Below, one piece after another: positions 1 through 7,232 of a stretch of DNA of 64,000 nucleotides. The stretch lies in assembly GCF_009912395.1 (NCBI RefSeq), contig NZ_WNDO01000010.1:104968-168967 (forward strand), written 5' to 3'. This DNA comes from Luteibacter sp. GTDB taxonomy: Bacteria > Pseudomonadota > Gammaproteobacteria > Xanthomonadales > Rhodanobacteraceae. A program made the translations under genes and the position numbers. The notes below the pieces were generated by a model, which was not told where the DNA came from, searched no databases, and saw only the letters and a list, made by a program, of their open reading frames with translations. How positions within the stretch are numbered: position 1 is the first letter of the stretch; every line of letters begins with the position of its first letter.

Positions 1-1326
1 GGCGGCCGCGGCGTGGGCCAGCGCCACCGGCAGCAGCGAGCGATGGTAGGTGTACCACCAGGCCCAGCCCAGTTCGGCGACGAAGCACAGCTGCATCAAC
101 AGCCCGTTGGGCGTATGCAGCAGGGCGAAGGCGAGCGCCGTCAGCAGCACGGCGAAGGGGCGGGGCATGGCGCGGTCCAGCAGGCTGCCGGCCACGGCCA
201 GCAGCAACCACTGCTGGAACAACGCCCAACCTATATAGAGTGCGGCGCGCCCCGGCGACGGCCACGCCAGTGGATGCCCGGCCACCGCGACCAGGCCAAT
301 GGCCACGGGGATTGCCAGGAGCGGCCAGCCAGCCATACGCCACGCGCCCGACCAGTGCCACTCGGGAATGAGACGCCGCCAGGTCAGGGCACCGGCGTAG
401 GCCACGCCGAGCGCGAACATCAGCGATCCCGGAATCGACAACACGGGGCCCAAGCCCATGCCTGCGATGAGCCAGAGCGGGCCGGCCAGCACCAGGAGTG
501 CGTCGGCGCCCCCGGCGCTGCCGCGCCGATGGGCTCGACGACCGGACACCAGGATCAGCACCAGGTAGATGGGTAGCGGAATCCAGGGCCATCCCGTCCA
601 GTGCGACGCCGGCGGCGGAAGATCGCCGAAGGTCGCCAGTGGATCGTTGACGTACCGGGCGTCGCGCCAATGCAGCAGCGCCTCGGTGGGCAGTCCAGCG
701 GGAAGCGGCGTGCCGCGTGTCGTGACCGGACCGGTACCGGCCGCAAGCCAGGCCTCGCGCAGGGTCAGGGTGGACTGGGCCGGAAGCTGCACGGTCAGCC
801 GCAGCATCGCCAGGCGAGGCGGCAGGGCCACGGGTGCGCCGTCCGCCCCTTTCCAGGCCAACTGGTCGAGTCGGACCGTGCCCGGCAGGGGGCCGGCGGG
901 AAGCGTGCCGATATCGGCGGAGAGCAGGGGAGAGATCAGAGTCTGCCGGGCGAGCAAGGCGTACTTGCCCCGGGCGGACGCCTTGATGTCCAGGTGCAGG
1001 GTGTCCAGTCGGCGAAGATCGACGGTACGGGCCAGCGGAAAACCGAGCTGGTTGACGCTGTCGTCCACGGTCTCCAGCAGGAGTCCTGCCGAGGACGAAG
1101 CCAGCACGCCCGTGCCGAAAGCGCGCCCGGCGACCAGGTCGTCCTTATCCGTGAAGTGCCAGTGCCACGGCGAATCGCCCGCCGCCAGAGCGGCGCGATC
1201 GGCCGCGCCGTTGTGCGCCAGGGTCTGGCGCACCACCCGGGAGGCGAAGGGCTGGATCAGGACGAACAGGGTCGCGGCCAGCAGGGCCGTTACCACCATG
1301 CTCCACAGGGGCGCGCGAGGTCTCAC
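1..1326 (-). CDS. CPBP-like intramembrane protease homolog, partial (3' end beyond window)
   Basis: The reading frame enters from the window edge; 442 codons are visible from a GTG at 1324-1326, one base after the phhB stop. An ATG at 1297-1299 (residue 10) is an alternative start. Residues about 10-30 form a membrane segment, about 35-240 look like a soluble beta-rich domain, and several membrane helices follow. The C-terminal part resembles the CPBP (CAAX protease/bacteriocin-processing) fold: an FQQW segment (Gln371-Gln372) where the family has Glu-Glu, FALLH (His404), and LPVALAH (His438) at the edge. Loss of the Glu-Glu pair and of the following Arg suggests a non-catalytic or divergent member. 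CPBP membership is inferred from motif spacing only. It probably shares a transcript with phhB. Confidence 0.55.
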   Translation of the reverse strand, partial: MRPRAPLWSMVVTALLAATLFVLIQPFASRVVRQTLAHNGAADRAALAAGDSPWHWHFTDKDDLVAGRAFGTGVLASSSAGLLLETVDDSVNQLGFPLARTVDLRRLDTLHLDIKASARGKYALLARQTLISPLLSADIGTLPAGPLPGTVRLDQLAWKGADGAPVALPPRLAMLRLTVQLPAQSTLTLREAWLAAGTGPVTTRGTPLPAGLPTEALLHWRDARYVNDPLATFGDLPPPASHWTGWPWIPLPIYLVLILVSGRRAHRRGSAGGADALLVLAGPLWLIAGMGLGPVLSIPGSLMFALGVAYAGALTWRRLIPEWHWSGAWRMAGWPLLAIPVAIGLVAVAGHPLAWPSPGRAALYIGWALFQQWLLLAVAGSLLDRAMPRPFAVLLTALAFALLHTPNGLLMQLCFVAELGWAWWYTYHRSLLPVALAHAAAA

Positions 1327-1327
1327 G

Positions 1328-1669
1328 TCAGCGATCGAGCAGGGCCTCGACGCGCGCGGCGCAGATGAAGTCGTTCAGCGACAGGCCGCCGACATCGTGG
1401 GTCGACCACAGCACATGGCAGTGGCCGTAGCCGGCTTCGAGGTCGGGGTGGTGGTCTTCCTGGTTGGCCATGAAGCCCACGGCGTTGATGAAACCGAGGG
1501 TGTGGTGGAAGTCCTTGAACGGGAAATCCTTGACGATGGCCTTGCCGTCGGCCGTGACCTTCCAGCCCGGCAGCGTGGCGAGATGGCCGTCGATGGCGGT
1601 GCGATCGAGCGCGTGCTCCGCGCCCTTGCGCGGCTGGCAGTGCTGGGTGGCGAGGGGGGAAAGCGTCAT
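1328..1669 (-). CDS. phhB: pterin-4a-carbinolamine dehydratase (PhhB/DCoH family)
   Basis: The 113-residue protein begins at the ATG at 1667-1669 and matches the usual length of the family. It dehydrates 4a-hydroxytetrahydrobiopterin during regeneration of the pterin cofactor of phenylalanine hydroxylase. The family signature is visible: NQEDHHPDLE (His73-His74) followed by HCHVLWSTHD and an Asp-containing LSLNDF segment. It lies head-to-head with nfuA across about 140 bases and is followed one base later by the CPBP-like gene. No phenylalanine hydroxylase gene is in the window, so the partner is inferred from the family. Confidence 0.9.
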   Translation of the reverse strand: MTLSPLATQHCQPRKGAEHALDRTAIDGHLATLPGWKVTADGKAIVKDFPFKDFHHTLGFINAVGFMANQEDHHPDLEAGYGHCHVLWSTHDVGGLSLNDFICAARVEALLDR

Positions 1670-1811
1670 GGCCGGGTGTCCCTGGGAACGAAAGCGTGAA
1701 GCGTGGCGTGACGACGGTTGAATTGTCAAAACGGCGCGCTCATCTCGAAACCGTACTAAAATGGTGCTGTTTTCCGGCGGCCGTACGGCCGGACCCTGTT
1801 TCGGAGTTCCC

Positions 1812-2405
1812 ATGATCGACATTTCGGAGCGCGCCCAGGCGCATTTCCAGCGTCTGCTGTCCCAGCAAGGCGAGGACGGCCTCGGTATCCGCCTGCGCGT
1901 GGTGTCCGCCGGCACGCCGGCCGCCCAGTGCGAACTCGAGTTCTGCGCCGCCGCGGAACTGGCCGGCGACGAGTGGACCATCGAGTGCGAGGGTTTCAAC
2001 CTCTACGTCGATGGCGACAGCATGCGCTGGCTCGACCCGGCCAATATCGACTACGAGATGACGCCGACCGGCAGCCAGCTCAACATCCGCGCGCCGCGCA
2101 TCAAGGGCGAGGCACCGGGCGAGGGCGCGGGGTTGGTCGAGCGCGTCCGCTACGTGCTGGAGTCGGAGATCGCGCCGCAGATCGCCTCGCATGGCGGCCG
2201 CATCTCGCTGGTGGAGGTCACGGCCGAGGGCGTGGTCGTGCTGCGTTTCGGCGGCGGTTGCCACGGCTGCGGCATGGTCGATGTCACGCTGAAGAACGGC
2301 GTTGAGAAGACCCTGCGCGAGCGGATTCCCGAGGTGACCGAGGTTCGCGACGTTACCGACCACGAAACGGGCGAGAAGCCGTATTTCGAGCGGAAGGCAG
2401 GATAA
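1812..2405 (+). CDS. nfuA: Fe-S biogenesis protein NfuA
   Basis: The 197-residue protein starts at ATG 1812; an upstream in-frame ATG at 1761 would add 17 non-conserved residues. The N-terminal half is a degenerate A-type scaffold domain (begins MIDISERAQAHFQ), and the C-terminal half is a Nfu domain with the cluster-binding GGGCHGCGM motif (Cys150 and Cys153). NfuA carries and delivers [4Fe-4S] clusters to apoproteins in the cytoplasm, mainly under oxidative stress or iron limitation. It is a monocistronic gene divergent from phhB. Transcription probably ends at the palindrome immediately downstream. Confidence 0.95.
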   Translation: MIDISERAQAHFQRLLSQQGEDGLGIRLRVVSAGTPAAQCELEFCAAAELAGDEWTIECEGFNLYVDGDSMRWLDPANIDYEMTPTGSQLNIRAPRIKGEAPGEGAGLVERVRYVLESEIAPQIASHGGRISLVEVTAEGVVVLRFGGGCHGCGMVDVTLKNGVEKTLRERIPEVTEVRDVTDHETGEKPYFERKAG

Positions 2406-2420
2406 CCCGCAACGATTTTC

Positions 2421-2470
2421 TCTGTAGGAGCGCGCTTGCGCGCGATCGCGCGCAAGCGCGCTCCTACAGA
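2421..2470. repeat. REP element, perfect 50-bp palindrome
   Basis: The left arm begins TCTGTAGGAGCGCGC and the right arm is its exact reverse complement, with no unpaired loop bases beyond the central GATC. The GTAG at the foot of the hairpin is typical of REP elements mobilised by RAYT transposases. It lies between the convergent nfuA and cytochrome genes and could also act as a bidirectional transcription stop, although no T-run follows. Confidence 0.9.
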
Positions 2471-2478
2471 GGGTGGCG

Positions 2479-2826
2479 TTATTGCTGCACGTGGCCTTCC
2501 AGCCCCTGCAACTTCGTCGGCAGGCTGGAGAAGTAGGCGGAGATGTCGCTGATGTCCTGGTCGGACAGCGTGGCGGCGAAGCCCTTCATGATGGCGTTGT
2601 TGCGGCGGCCGTCCTTGTACTCGTGCAGCGACTGCGCAAGGTAGTCGGCGTACTGGCCGGCCAGGCGCGGGTACTGCGGATCGACGGCGTTGCCGTCCTT
2701 GCCATGGCAGGCCACGCAGGTGGCAACTTTTTTGGCGCCCTCGGCGGGGTCGCCAGCGGCGATGGAGGAGGTGGCGGTCAGCGCCAGCAGGGCGGCGATG
2801 GCGGTCAGGGTGATCCCACGGATCAT
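2479..2826 (-). CDS. small c-type cytochrome (cytochrome c4/c553-like)
   Basis: The 115-residue precursor has an N-terminal signal peptide (MIRGITLTAIAALLALTATS, ending near Ala24), so it is periplasmic. One heme site is visible, CVACH, with a probable axial Met in NAIMKGF, and the usual class I C-terminal helix (DISAYFSSL). It corresponds to one domain of a diheme cytochrome c4. It is the second gene of a pair, 19 bases after another one-heme cytochrome, so the two may be a split c4 or a donor pair for a terminal oxidase. The start is the ATG just before the signal peptide. Confidence 0.88.
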   Translation of the reverse strand: MIRGITLTAIAALLALTATSSIAAGDPAEGAKKVATCVACHGKDGNAVDPQYPRLAGQYADYLAQSLHEYKDGRRNNAIMKGFAATLSDQDISDISAYFSSLPTKLQGLEGHVQQ

Positions 2827-2845
2827 CGTATGCGTCCTCGGCGGC

Positions 2846-3166
2846 TTACTTGGCGAGACTGGAGAGATAGGCGGCGATGTCGGCGATTTCCTGGTCCGAC
2901 ATGCTCTGTGCCTGGGCGCCCATCGTCGGGTGCGTGCGCTCACCACTCTTGTAGGCCTTCAGCGCATTGACGAGGTATTGCTCGTTCTGGCCCGCGATAT
3001 GGGGCACGTGGTAACTGGGATAGGCGTTCGAGTACCCGGGAATGCCGTGGCACCCCTGGCACGTATAGACGAGCGTTCGCCCGTTGGCCTTGTTTCCTTC
3101 GGCGTGCGTCGCGAAAGCGGCGCACATGGCTACAGCGGTCAGACCAATCAGATGCAAACGCTTCAT
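2846..3166 (-). CDS. small c-type cytochrome (cytochrome c4-domain-like)
   Basis: The 106-residue precursor has a signal peptide (MKRLHLIGLTAVAMCAAFA, cut near Ala22), one heme motif CQGCH and a likely axial Met in HPTMGAQ. The C-terminal DIAAYLSSLAK helix is typical of class I cytochromes. It lies directly upstream of, and co-directional with, a second one-heme cytochrome. The pair together matches the size of a diheme cytochrome c4. Electron partners cannot be read from the window. Confidence 0.87.
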   Translation of the reverse strand: MKRLHLIGLTAVAMCAAFATHAEGNKANGRTLVYTCQGCHGIPGYSNAYPSYHVPHIAGQNEQYLVNALKAYKSGERTHPTMGAQAQSMSDQEIADIAAYLSSLAK

Positions 3167-3264
3167 CAATGGGTTCCCTGGGTGCCGGGCGGGGCCGGGG
3201 TAAAAGTAGCCCCCGGAGTATAGAAGCGGTCCGCGACGCGGGACAACTCGGCCCAGGGCTGGCC

Positions 3265-4500
3265 CTAGAAAAGCGAACGCAGGATATAGAACCCGGCGAT
3301 GTACTCGCCCGCGATGGTGCCGACGCAGACCAGGAAGAAATTCAGCAGCGTGCGCGCCACCCGGTTCTTCCACCAGCCGGTCCAGTGGGTGATGTCGTCG
3401 CGCAGGCGTTCGAAGTCGCCCACGCGCGGCTTGCGGATCCAGGCCTCGACCATCGCGCTGATGGCGCCCGACGGGATGCCCGGCCGGAAGGGCTTGATCG
3501 GGCCGGCGACGAAGGCGGCCACGATGCTGAGCGGATGCGCGCCCGCGATGAGCGCGCCCAGTGCCGACAGACCGCCAGTGAGCAGTACCCAGCTCATCAG
3601 CGCGTCCTTGCCGAGGCTCGGGTTGCGATAGAAGGCGAAGCCGATGACGGCGAAGATCGCCAGCACGACACCCACCACGAGGTACTTCGGCCACTTCGCC
3701 GCGGGCGGGGTCACGGCGAGGTCGTCGGCCGTGGCGCGTGCGTCGCCGTGCTGGTTGGCGAGCTGCTCGCTCATGCCCTTCAGATGACCGGCACCGATCA
3801 CCACGAGCACCTTGCGCGACGGCGCGTCGACATCCATGCGCTCGCCGTTCTCGCGTAGGCGGGCGGCCATGAACTGGTCGCGTTCGGCGATCAGCGCGTG
3901 ATAAAGCGGGGCAGACCCTTGGGCGAAATCGCTGAAGGCGCTTTCGAGCAGGTCGGACTGCTTGAGTTTCTCGATGTCTTCCTCGGCGATGTCCTCGCGC
4001 TCGAACACGCTGCCCAGCATGCCGGCGAGCAGGCCGAAGCGCTGGAAGAAGCCGATGCTGCGCCAGGCGCGCTTGAGCGTGGTGCCCACTTCGCGATCCA
4101 CCAGCCACACCGGCGTGCCGCGCGCCTCGGCGCCGTCCATCGCGGCCTTCATTTCCGCGCCGGGCTCGATGCCGTACTGCGAGGCAAGGCGCTTCTGGAA
4201 CGAGCCGAGCACGAGGCTCGCCGCGACCATGCCGGCCTTGCCCTGGCGGATGACCTGGAACAGGTCCATCTGCTTGAACGCTTCCGGATCGCGGATGCCA
4301 TGAGCACGGCTGGCACACAGCTCGACCGCCACGGCGTCGAAGTGCTCGGTGTCGAGCAGGGCCTCGACGGCCTGCACGCTCGCCCGCGACACATGCGCGG
4401 TGCCGAGGATGACGTACTGGACGCCGTCGCGCTCCATGCGCTGGATCGGTTGGCCTTCCAGGGCTGCTACTTCGGTTTGGGTCATCTCGTCCGGGAGCAT
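3265..4500 (-). CDS. TraB/PrgY-family membrane protein
   Basis: This 411-residue protein has an N-terminal soluble TraB domain and a C-terminal membrane part of about four helices (around residues 260-410). The family signature GTAHVS is at residues 33-38, followed by the conserved VAVELCASRA and later VIGAGHLKGM. Enterococcal PrgY/TraB proteins lower pheromone activity and the fold is thought to be metalloprotease-like, but the role in Gram-negative bacteria is unknown. The start at 4500 is the longest; an ATG at 4485 (MTQTEVAAL) is equally plausible. It follows aguB on the same strand after about 105 bases, too far to assume one operon. Confidence 0.82.
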   Translation of the reverse strand: MLPDEMTQTEVAALEGQPIQRMERDGVQYVILGTAHVSRASVQAVEALLDTEHFDAVAVELCASRAHGIRDPEAFKQMDLFQVIRQGKAGMVAASLVLGSFQKRLASQYGIEPGAEMKAAMDGAEARGTPVWLVDREVGTTLKRAWRSIGFFQRFGLLAGMLGSVFEREDIAEEDIEKLKQSDLLESAFSDFAQGSAPLYHALIAERDQFMAARLRENGERMDVDAPSRKVLVVIGAGHLKGMSEQLANQHGDARATADDLAVTPPAAKWPKYLVVGVVLAIFAVIGFAFYRNPSLGKDALMSWVLLTGGLSALGALIAGAHPLSIVAAFVAGPIKPFRPGIPSGAISAMVEAWIRKPRVGDFERLRDDITHWTGWWKNRVARTLLNFFLVCVGTIAGEYIAGFYILRSLF

Positions 4501-4605
4501 TCGGTATTCCAGCGCGTGGGAATGGAGCGTAAGGCGTGAATCAACCGTAGTGGGGCGTGAACCGCGAAGCGCAAGGGGCGCGTCGGCGGTTCGCGCGATA
4601 GGCGG

Positions 4606-5496
4606 TCAGTCGCGGAAACGCTTCGTCAGGTCACCGTAGGCGTCGATGCGGCGATCGCGCAGGAACGGCCAGATCCGGCGCACGTGTTCGCTGCGCTCCA
4701 TGTCCACCTCGCAGATCAGCAACTCGGCCGCGTCGGTGCTCGCCTGGGCGAGGAACTCGCCCTGCGGACCCGCGACGAAGCTCGAACCCCAGAACTGGAT
4801 GCCGCTGCCCACGTTGGTCGGGTCGGCTTCGTAGCCCGTGCGGTTGCACGACAGCAGGGGCAGGCCGTTGGCGACGGCGTGGCCGCGCTGCACCGTGATC
4901 CAGGCCTCGCGCTGACGGGCCTTCTCGGGGTCGTTGTCGTTGGGGTCCCAGCCGATCGCGGTGGGATAGAACAGCAGGTCGGCGCCGGCCAGCGCCATGA
5001 GACGCGCGGCTTCCGGATACCACTGGTCCCAGCACACCAGCACGCCGAGCTTGCCCACCGAGGTGCGGATCGGCTCAAAGCCGATGTCGCCCGGCGTGAA
5101 GTAGAACTTCTCGTAGAACGCCGGATCGTCGGGGATGTGCATCTTGCGGTATTTGCCGGCGATCTCGCGCGAGCGATCGAAGACCACGGCGGTGTTGTGG
5201 TACAGGCCGGTGGCGCGCTTCTCGAAGATCGAGGCGACGACGACGAGCTTCAGCTCTTCCGCGAGCGTGCCGATGCGATCGGTGCCCGGGCCAGGGATGG
5301 TCTCGGCCAGGTCGAACACGTCGACGCTTTCGTGCTGGCAGAAGTACGGGCCGTTGTGCAGTTCCTGCAGCAGCACCAGTTCCACGCCGGCCGCGGCGGC
5401 CTTGCGCAGGCCGGCCTCGATCGCGTCGAGGTTGGCGTCGCGGCTGCCGTGGTCGGTTTCCTGGAGGAGGGCGACCTTGAGGGTCTTGCGGGTCAT
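4606..5496 (-). CDS. aguB: N-carbamoylputrescine amidase
   Basis: The 296-residue nitrilase-superfamily enzyme hydrolyses N-carbamoylputrescine to putrescine, CO2 and ammonia. The Glu-Lys-Cys triad is visible in LLQELHNGPYF, YRKMHIPDDP and LVCWDQWYPEAA, the last being characteristic of this subfamily. It starts at ATG 5494-5496, 47 bases after the end of aguA, with which it forms a two-gene operon giving the arginine-agmatine-putrescine route. No arginine decarboxylase is in the window. Confidence 0.95.
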   Translation of the reverse strand: MTRKTLKVALLQETDHGSRDANLDAIEAGLRKAAAAGVELVLLQELHNGPYFCQHESVDVFDLAETIPGPGTDRIGTLAEELKLVVVASIFEKRATGLYHNTAVVFDRSREIAGKYRKMHIPDDPAFYEKFYFTPGDIGFEPIRTSVGKLGVLVCWDQWYPEAARLMALAGADLLFYPTAIGWDPNDNDPEKARQREAWITVQRGHAVANGLPLLSCNRTGYEADPTNVGSGIQFWGSSFVAGPQGEFLAQASTDAAELLICEVDMERSEHVRRIWPFLRDRRIDAYGDLTKRFRD

Positions 5497-5543
5497 GTCG
5501 TCGATCCTCGCGCGGCCAGCGCCGCGCCGGTGATGAAAGGGAA

Positions 5544-6581
5544 TTACTTGGCGATGTCGGCCGGCAACTGCATCGTGATGCAGTGCAGGCTGCCGTTCTG
5601 CCAGATCAGCGGACGGCACGGCACCTGCACCACTTCGCGGCCCGGATGGGCTAGGCCGATGATGCGGGCCGCCTCGTCGTCCACACGGTCGCCGTAGGCC
5701 GGCACGAGCACCGCGCCGTTGACGATCAGGTAGTTCGCATAGGACGCCGCGAGGCGGCGACCCTCGTCGAGGATCGGCTGCGCCCAGGGCAGCGGATGCA
5801 GCGGGTACGGCTTGCCTTCCGGCGAACGCAGCGCGGCAAGCTCTTCGCCCATGCGGCCCAGCTCCGCGTGATGCGGGTCGCTGGCGTCGTCGCAGGCCTG
5901 GTAGACGATGCCGCCGTCCGGGCTGAAGCGCGCGAGCGTGTCGATGTGGGCGTCGGTGTCGTCGCCCTCGAGGTAGCCGTGGTCCAGCCACAGCACGCGA
6001 TCGGCGTGCAGGGTGGTGGCCAGCGTCTCGGTCATCGATTCGCGCGACAGCTGGGGGTGGCGCTGGGTGAGGCACTTCCAGGTGGTGAGGATGGTGCCCT
6101 TGCCGTCGCTTTCGATGCCGCCGCCTTCCAGCGCCCAGTCGATGCGCTGGTGCGGCAGGCCGGAGAGCACGCCGCGCTGGAGCAGGCCCGCGATGATCGC
6201 GTCGTCCTGTTCCGCGCCGAACTTGCCGCCCCAGCCGGTGAAGCGGTAATCGTTGAGCAGCACGCCGTCCGGGCCGGTGAGGGTAATCGGACCCGAATCG
6301 CGCAGCCAGGTGTCGTCGTACGGCAGCTCGATGAAGTGCAGTCGCGACATGTCGGCACCGGCCTGCTCGGCCAGCAGGCGCGCACGTTCACGCAATTCGG
6401 CGTCGGCCACGATGACGTGGAGCGGCTCGAAGCGGGTCACGGCGGCGGCCAGGGCGACGTAGGTGGTCTCCACCTCGGCCAGGCGGTCGGCCCAGTCGGT
6501 GTCCGCGTGCGGCCAGGCGATGAGGACGCCGGCCTGCGGCTCCCATTCGGCGGGCAGGCGGTAGGAGGAGCGATCGGTCAT
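5544..6581 (-). CDS. aguA: agmatine deiminase
   Basis: The 345-residue protein (start ATG 6579-6581, MTDRSSYRLP) converts agmatine to N-carbamoylputrescine and ammonia. It has the family landmarks AEWEPQAGVLIAWPH near the N terminus, ALEGGGIESDGKGT in the middle and GSLHCITMQLP at the C terminus, where Cys334 is the expected nucleophile. An upstream ATG at 6632 would add 17 residues without homology. aguB lies 47 bases downstream on the same strand and performs the next step. Confidence 0.96.
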   Translation of the reverse strand: MTDRSSYRLPAEWEPQAGVLIAWPHADTDWADRLAEVETTYVALAAAVTRFEPLHVIVADAELRERARLLAEQAGADMSRLHFIELPYDDTWLRDSGPITLTGPDGVLLNDYRFTGWGGKFGAEQDDAIIAGLLQRGVLSGLPHQRIDWALEGGGIESDGKGTILTTWKCLTQRHPQLSRESMTETLATTLHADRVLWLDHGYLEGDDTDAHIDTLARFSPDGGIVYQACDDASDPHHAELGRMGEELAALRSPEGKPYPLHPLPWAQPILDEGRRLAASYANYLIVNGAVLVPAYGDRVDDEAARIIGLAHPGREVVQVPCRPLIWQNGSLHCITMQLPADIAK

Positions 6582-6662
6582 GGTCGTGAAGAGGCTGCTT
6601 GGGGGAAGCCGCCTATTGTAAGGCTTCCGCATGACCCGTGCTTTTCACCCGCAACGGCTGTC

Positions 6663-6728
6663 GTAGGAGCGCGCTTGCGCGCGATTCACGGTTGCCGCCA
6701 GCCCCATCGCGCGCAAGCGCGCTCCTAC
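6663..6728. repeat. REPIN (two inverted REPs with spacer)
   Basis: A left REP beginning GTAGGAGCGCGCTTGCGCGC and its inverted copy ending GCGCTCCTAC enclose a spacer of about 20 bases without clear symmetry. It lies between aguA and the small secreted protein gene. The last bases of the element overlap the end of the latter's coding sequence and provide its TAG stop (6725-6727). Confidence 0.88.
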
Positions 6729-7057
6729 AAGGGGTTGGAGGGGTTCTTGTTGTTGCCGGCCGGCGTGTTCAGCACGGTGTGGATCACCCGGCTGCGCTCG
6801 AAATAGACGATATAGCCCGGATACATCCAGCGATTGATCACCGGCTGCTTCGGGTGGCCCCCGCCGCGGGCGTCGAGCTTCGATGTGGGCGTGCCGAAGC
6901 GGCGCTCGACCTCGGTCATGCTCATGCCCTTGGCCGGCAGGTTCATGGCCTGCTCCTGCTGCACGCGCTGGACGAGTAGGTTGTCGCCGGCATGGGCGGA
7001 CGAGGCCGAGGCGATCGCCAGGGCGAGCGCAGCGAAAACAGGCTTGAACATGGACAT
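6725..7057 (-). CDS. small secreted protein of unknown function (BamE/SmpA-like segment)
   Basis: A 110-residue precursor with a clear signal peptide (MSMFKPVFAALALAIASASS, cut after AHA). The mature part contains GMSMTEVERRFGTP, the start of a BamE/OmlA-like fold in which a short helix precedes an RFG-P turn, then WMYPGYIVYFERSRVIHTVL, consistent with the two following strands. It is therefore probably periplasmic. Its last coding triplets run into a REPIN and the stop is the TAG of that element's GTAGGAG foot, so the natural C terminus may have been altered by the insertion. The start at 7057 was chosen because it directly precedes the signal peptide. Confidence 0.7.
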   Translation of the reverse strand: MSMFKPVFAALALAIASASSAHAGDNLLVQRVQQEQAMNLPAKGMSMTEVERRFGTPTSKLDARGGGHPKQPVINRWMYPGYIVYFERSRVIHTVLNTPAGNNKNPSNPL

Positions 7058-7232
7058 AAAGGCTCCGTCGCGCTCCCCAAGGCGGCGCAGGACGCCGTTG
7101 TAGCAGATCGCCCCCGGCCGTGCCATGGGCGGCGCGCGGCGGCCTTCACGGCTGTGTGCTGCGTCGCGTTTCGGGCGACGCGGCGCGGCCGGGCCGCTAT
7201 CATGCGCAGTCGCCTATCGCTGATTGCCTGCC

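Noticed and set aside
31..400. Prophage or genomic-island integration at the tRNA cluster or elsewhere
   Set aside because: No integrase, phage structural gene or direct-repeat att site was recognised anywhere in the window.
569..1699. A 376-codon plus-strand open frame
   Set aside because: It lies antisense to phhB and the CPBP-like gene, whose products are recognisable; the plus-strand product is Arg/Ser-rich and lacks any motif. High GC content creates such frames.
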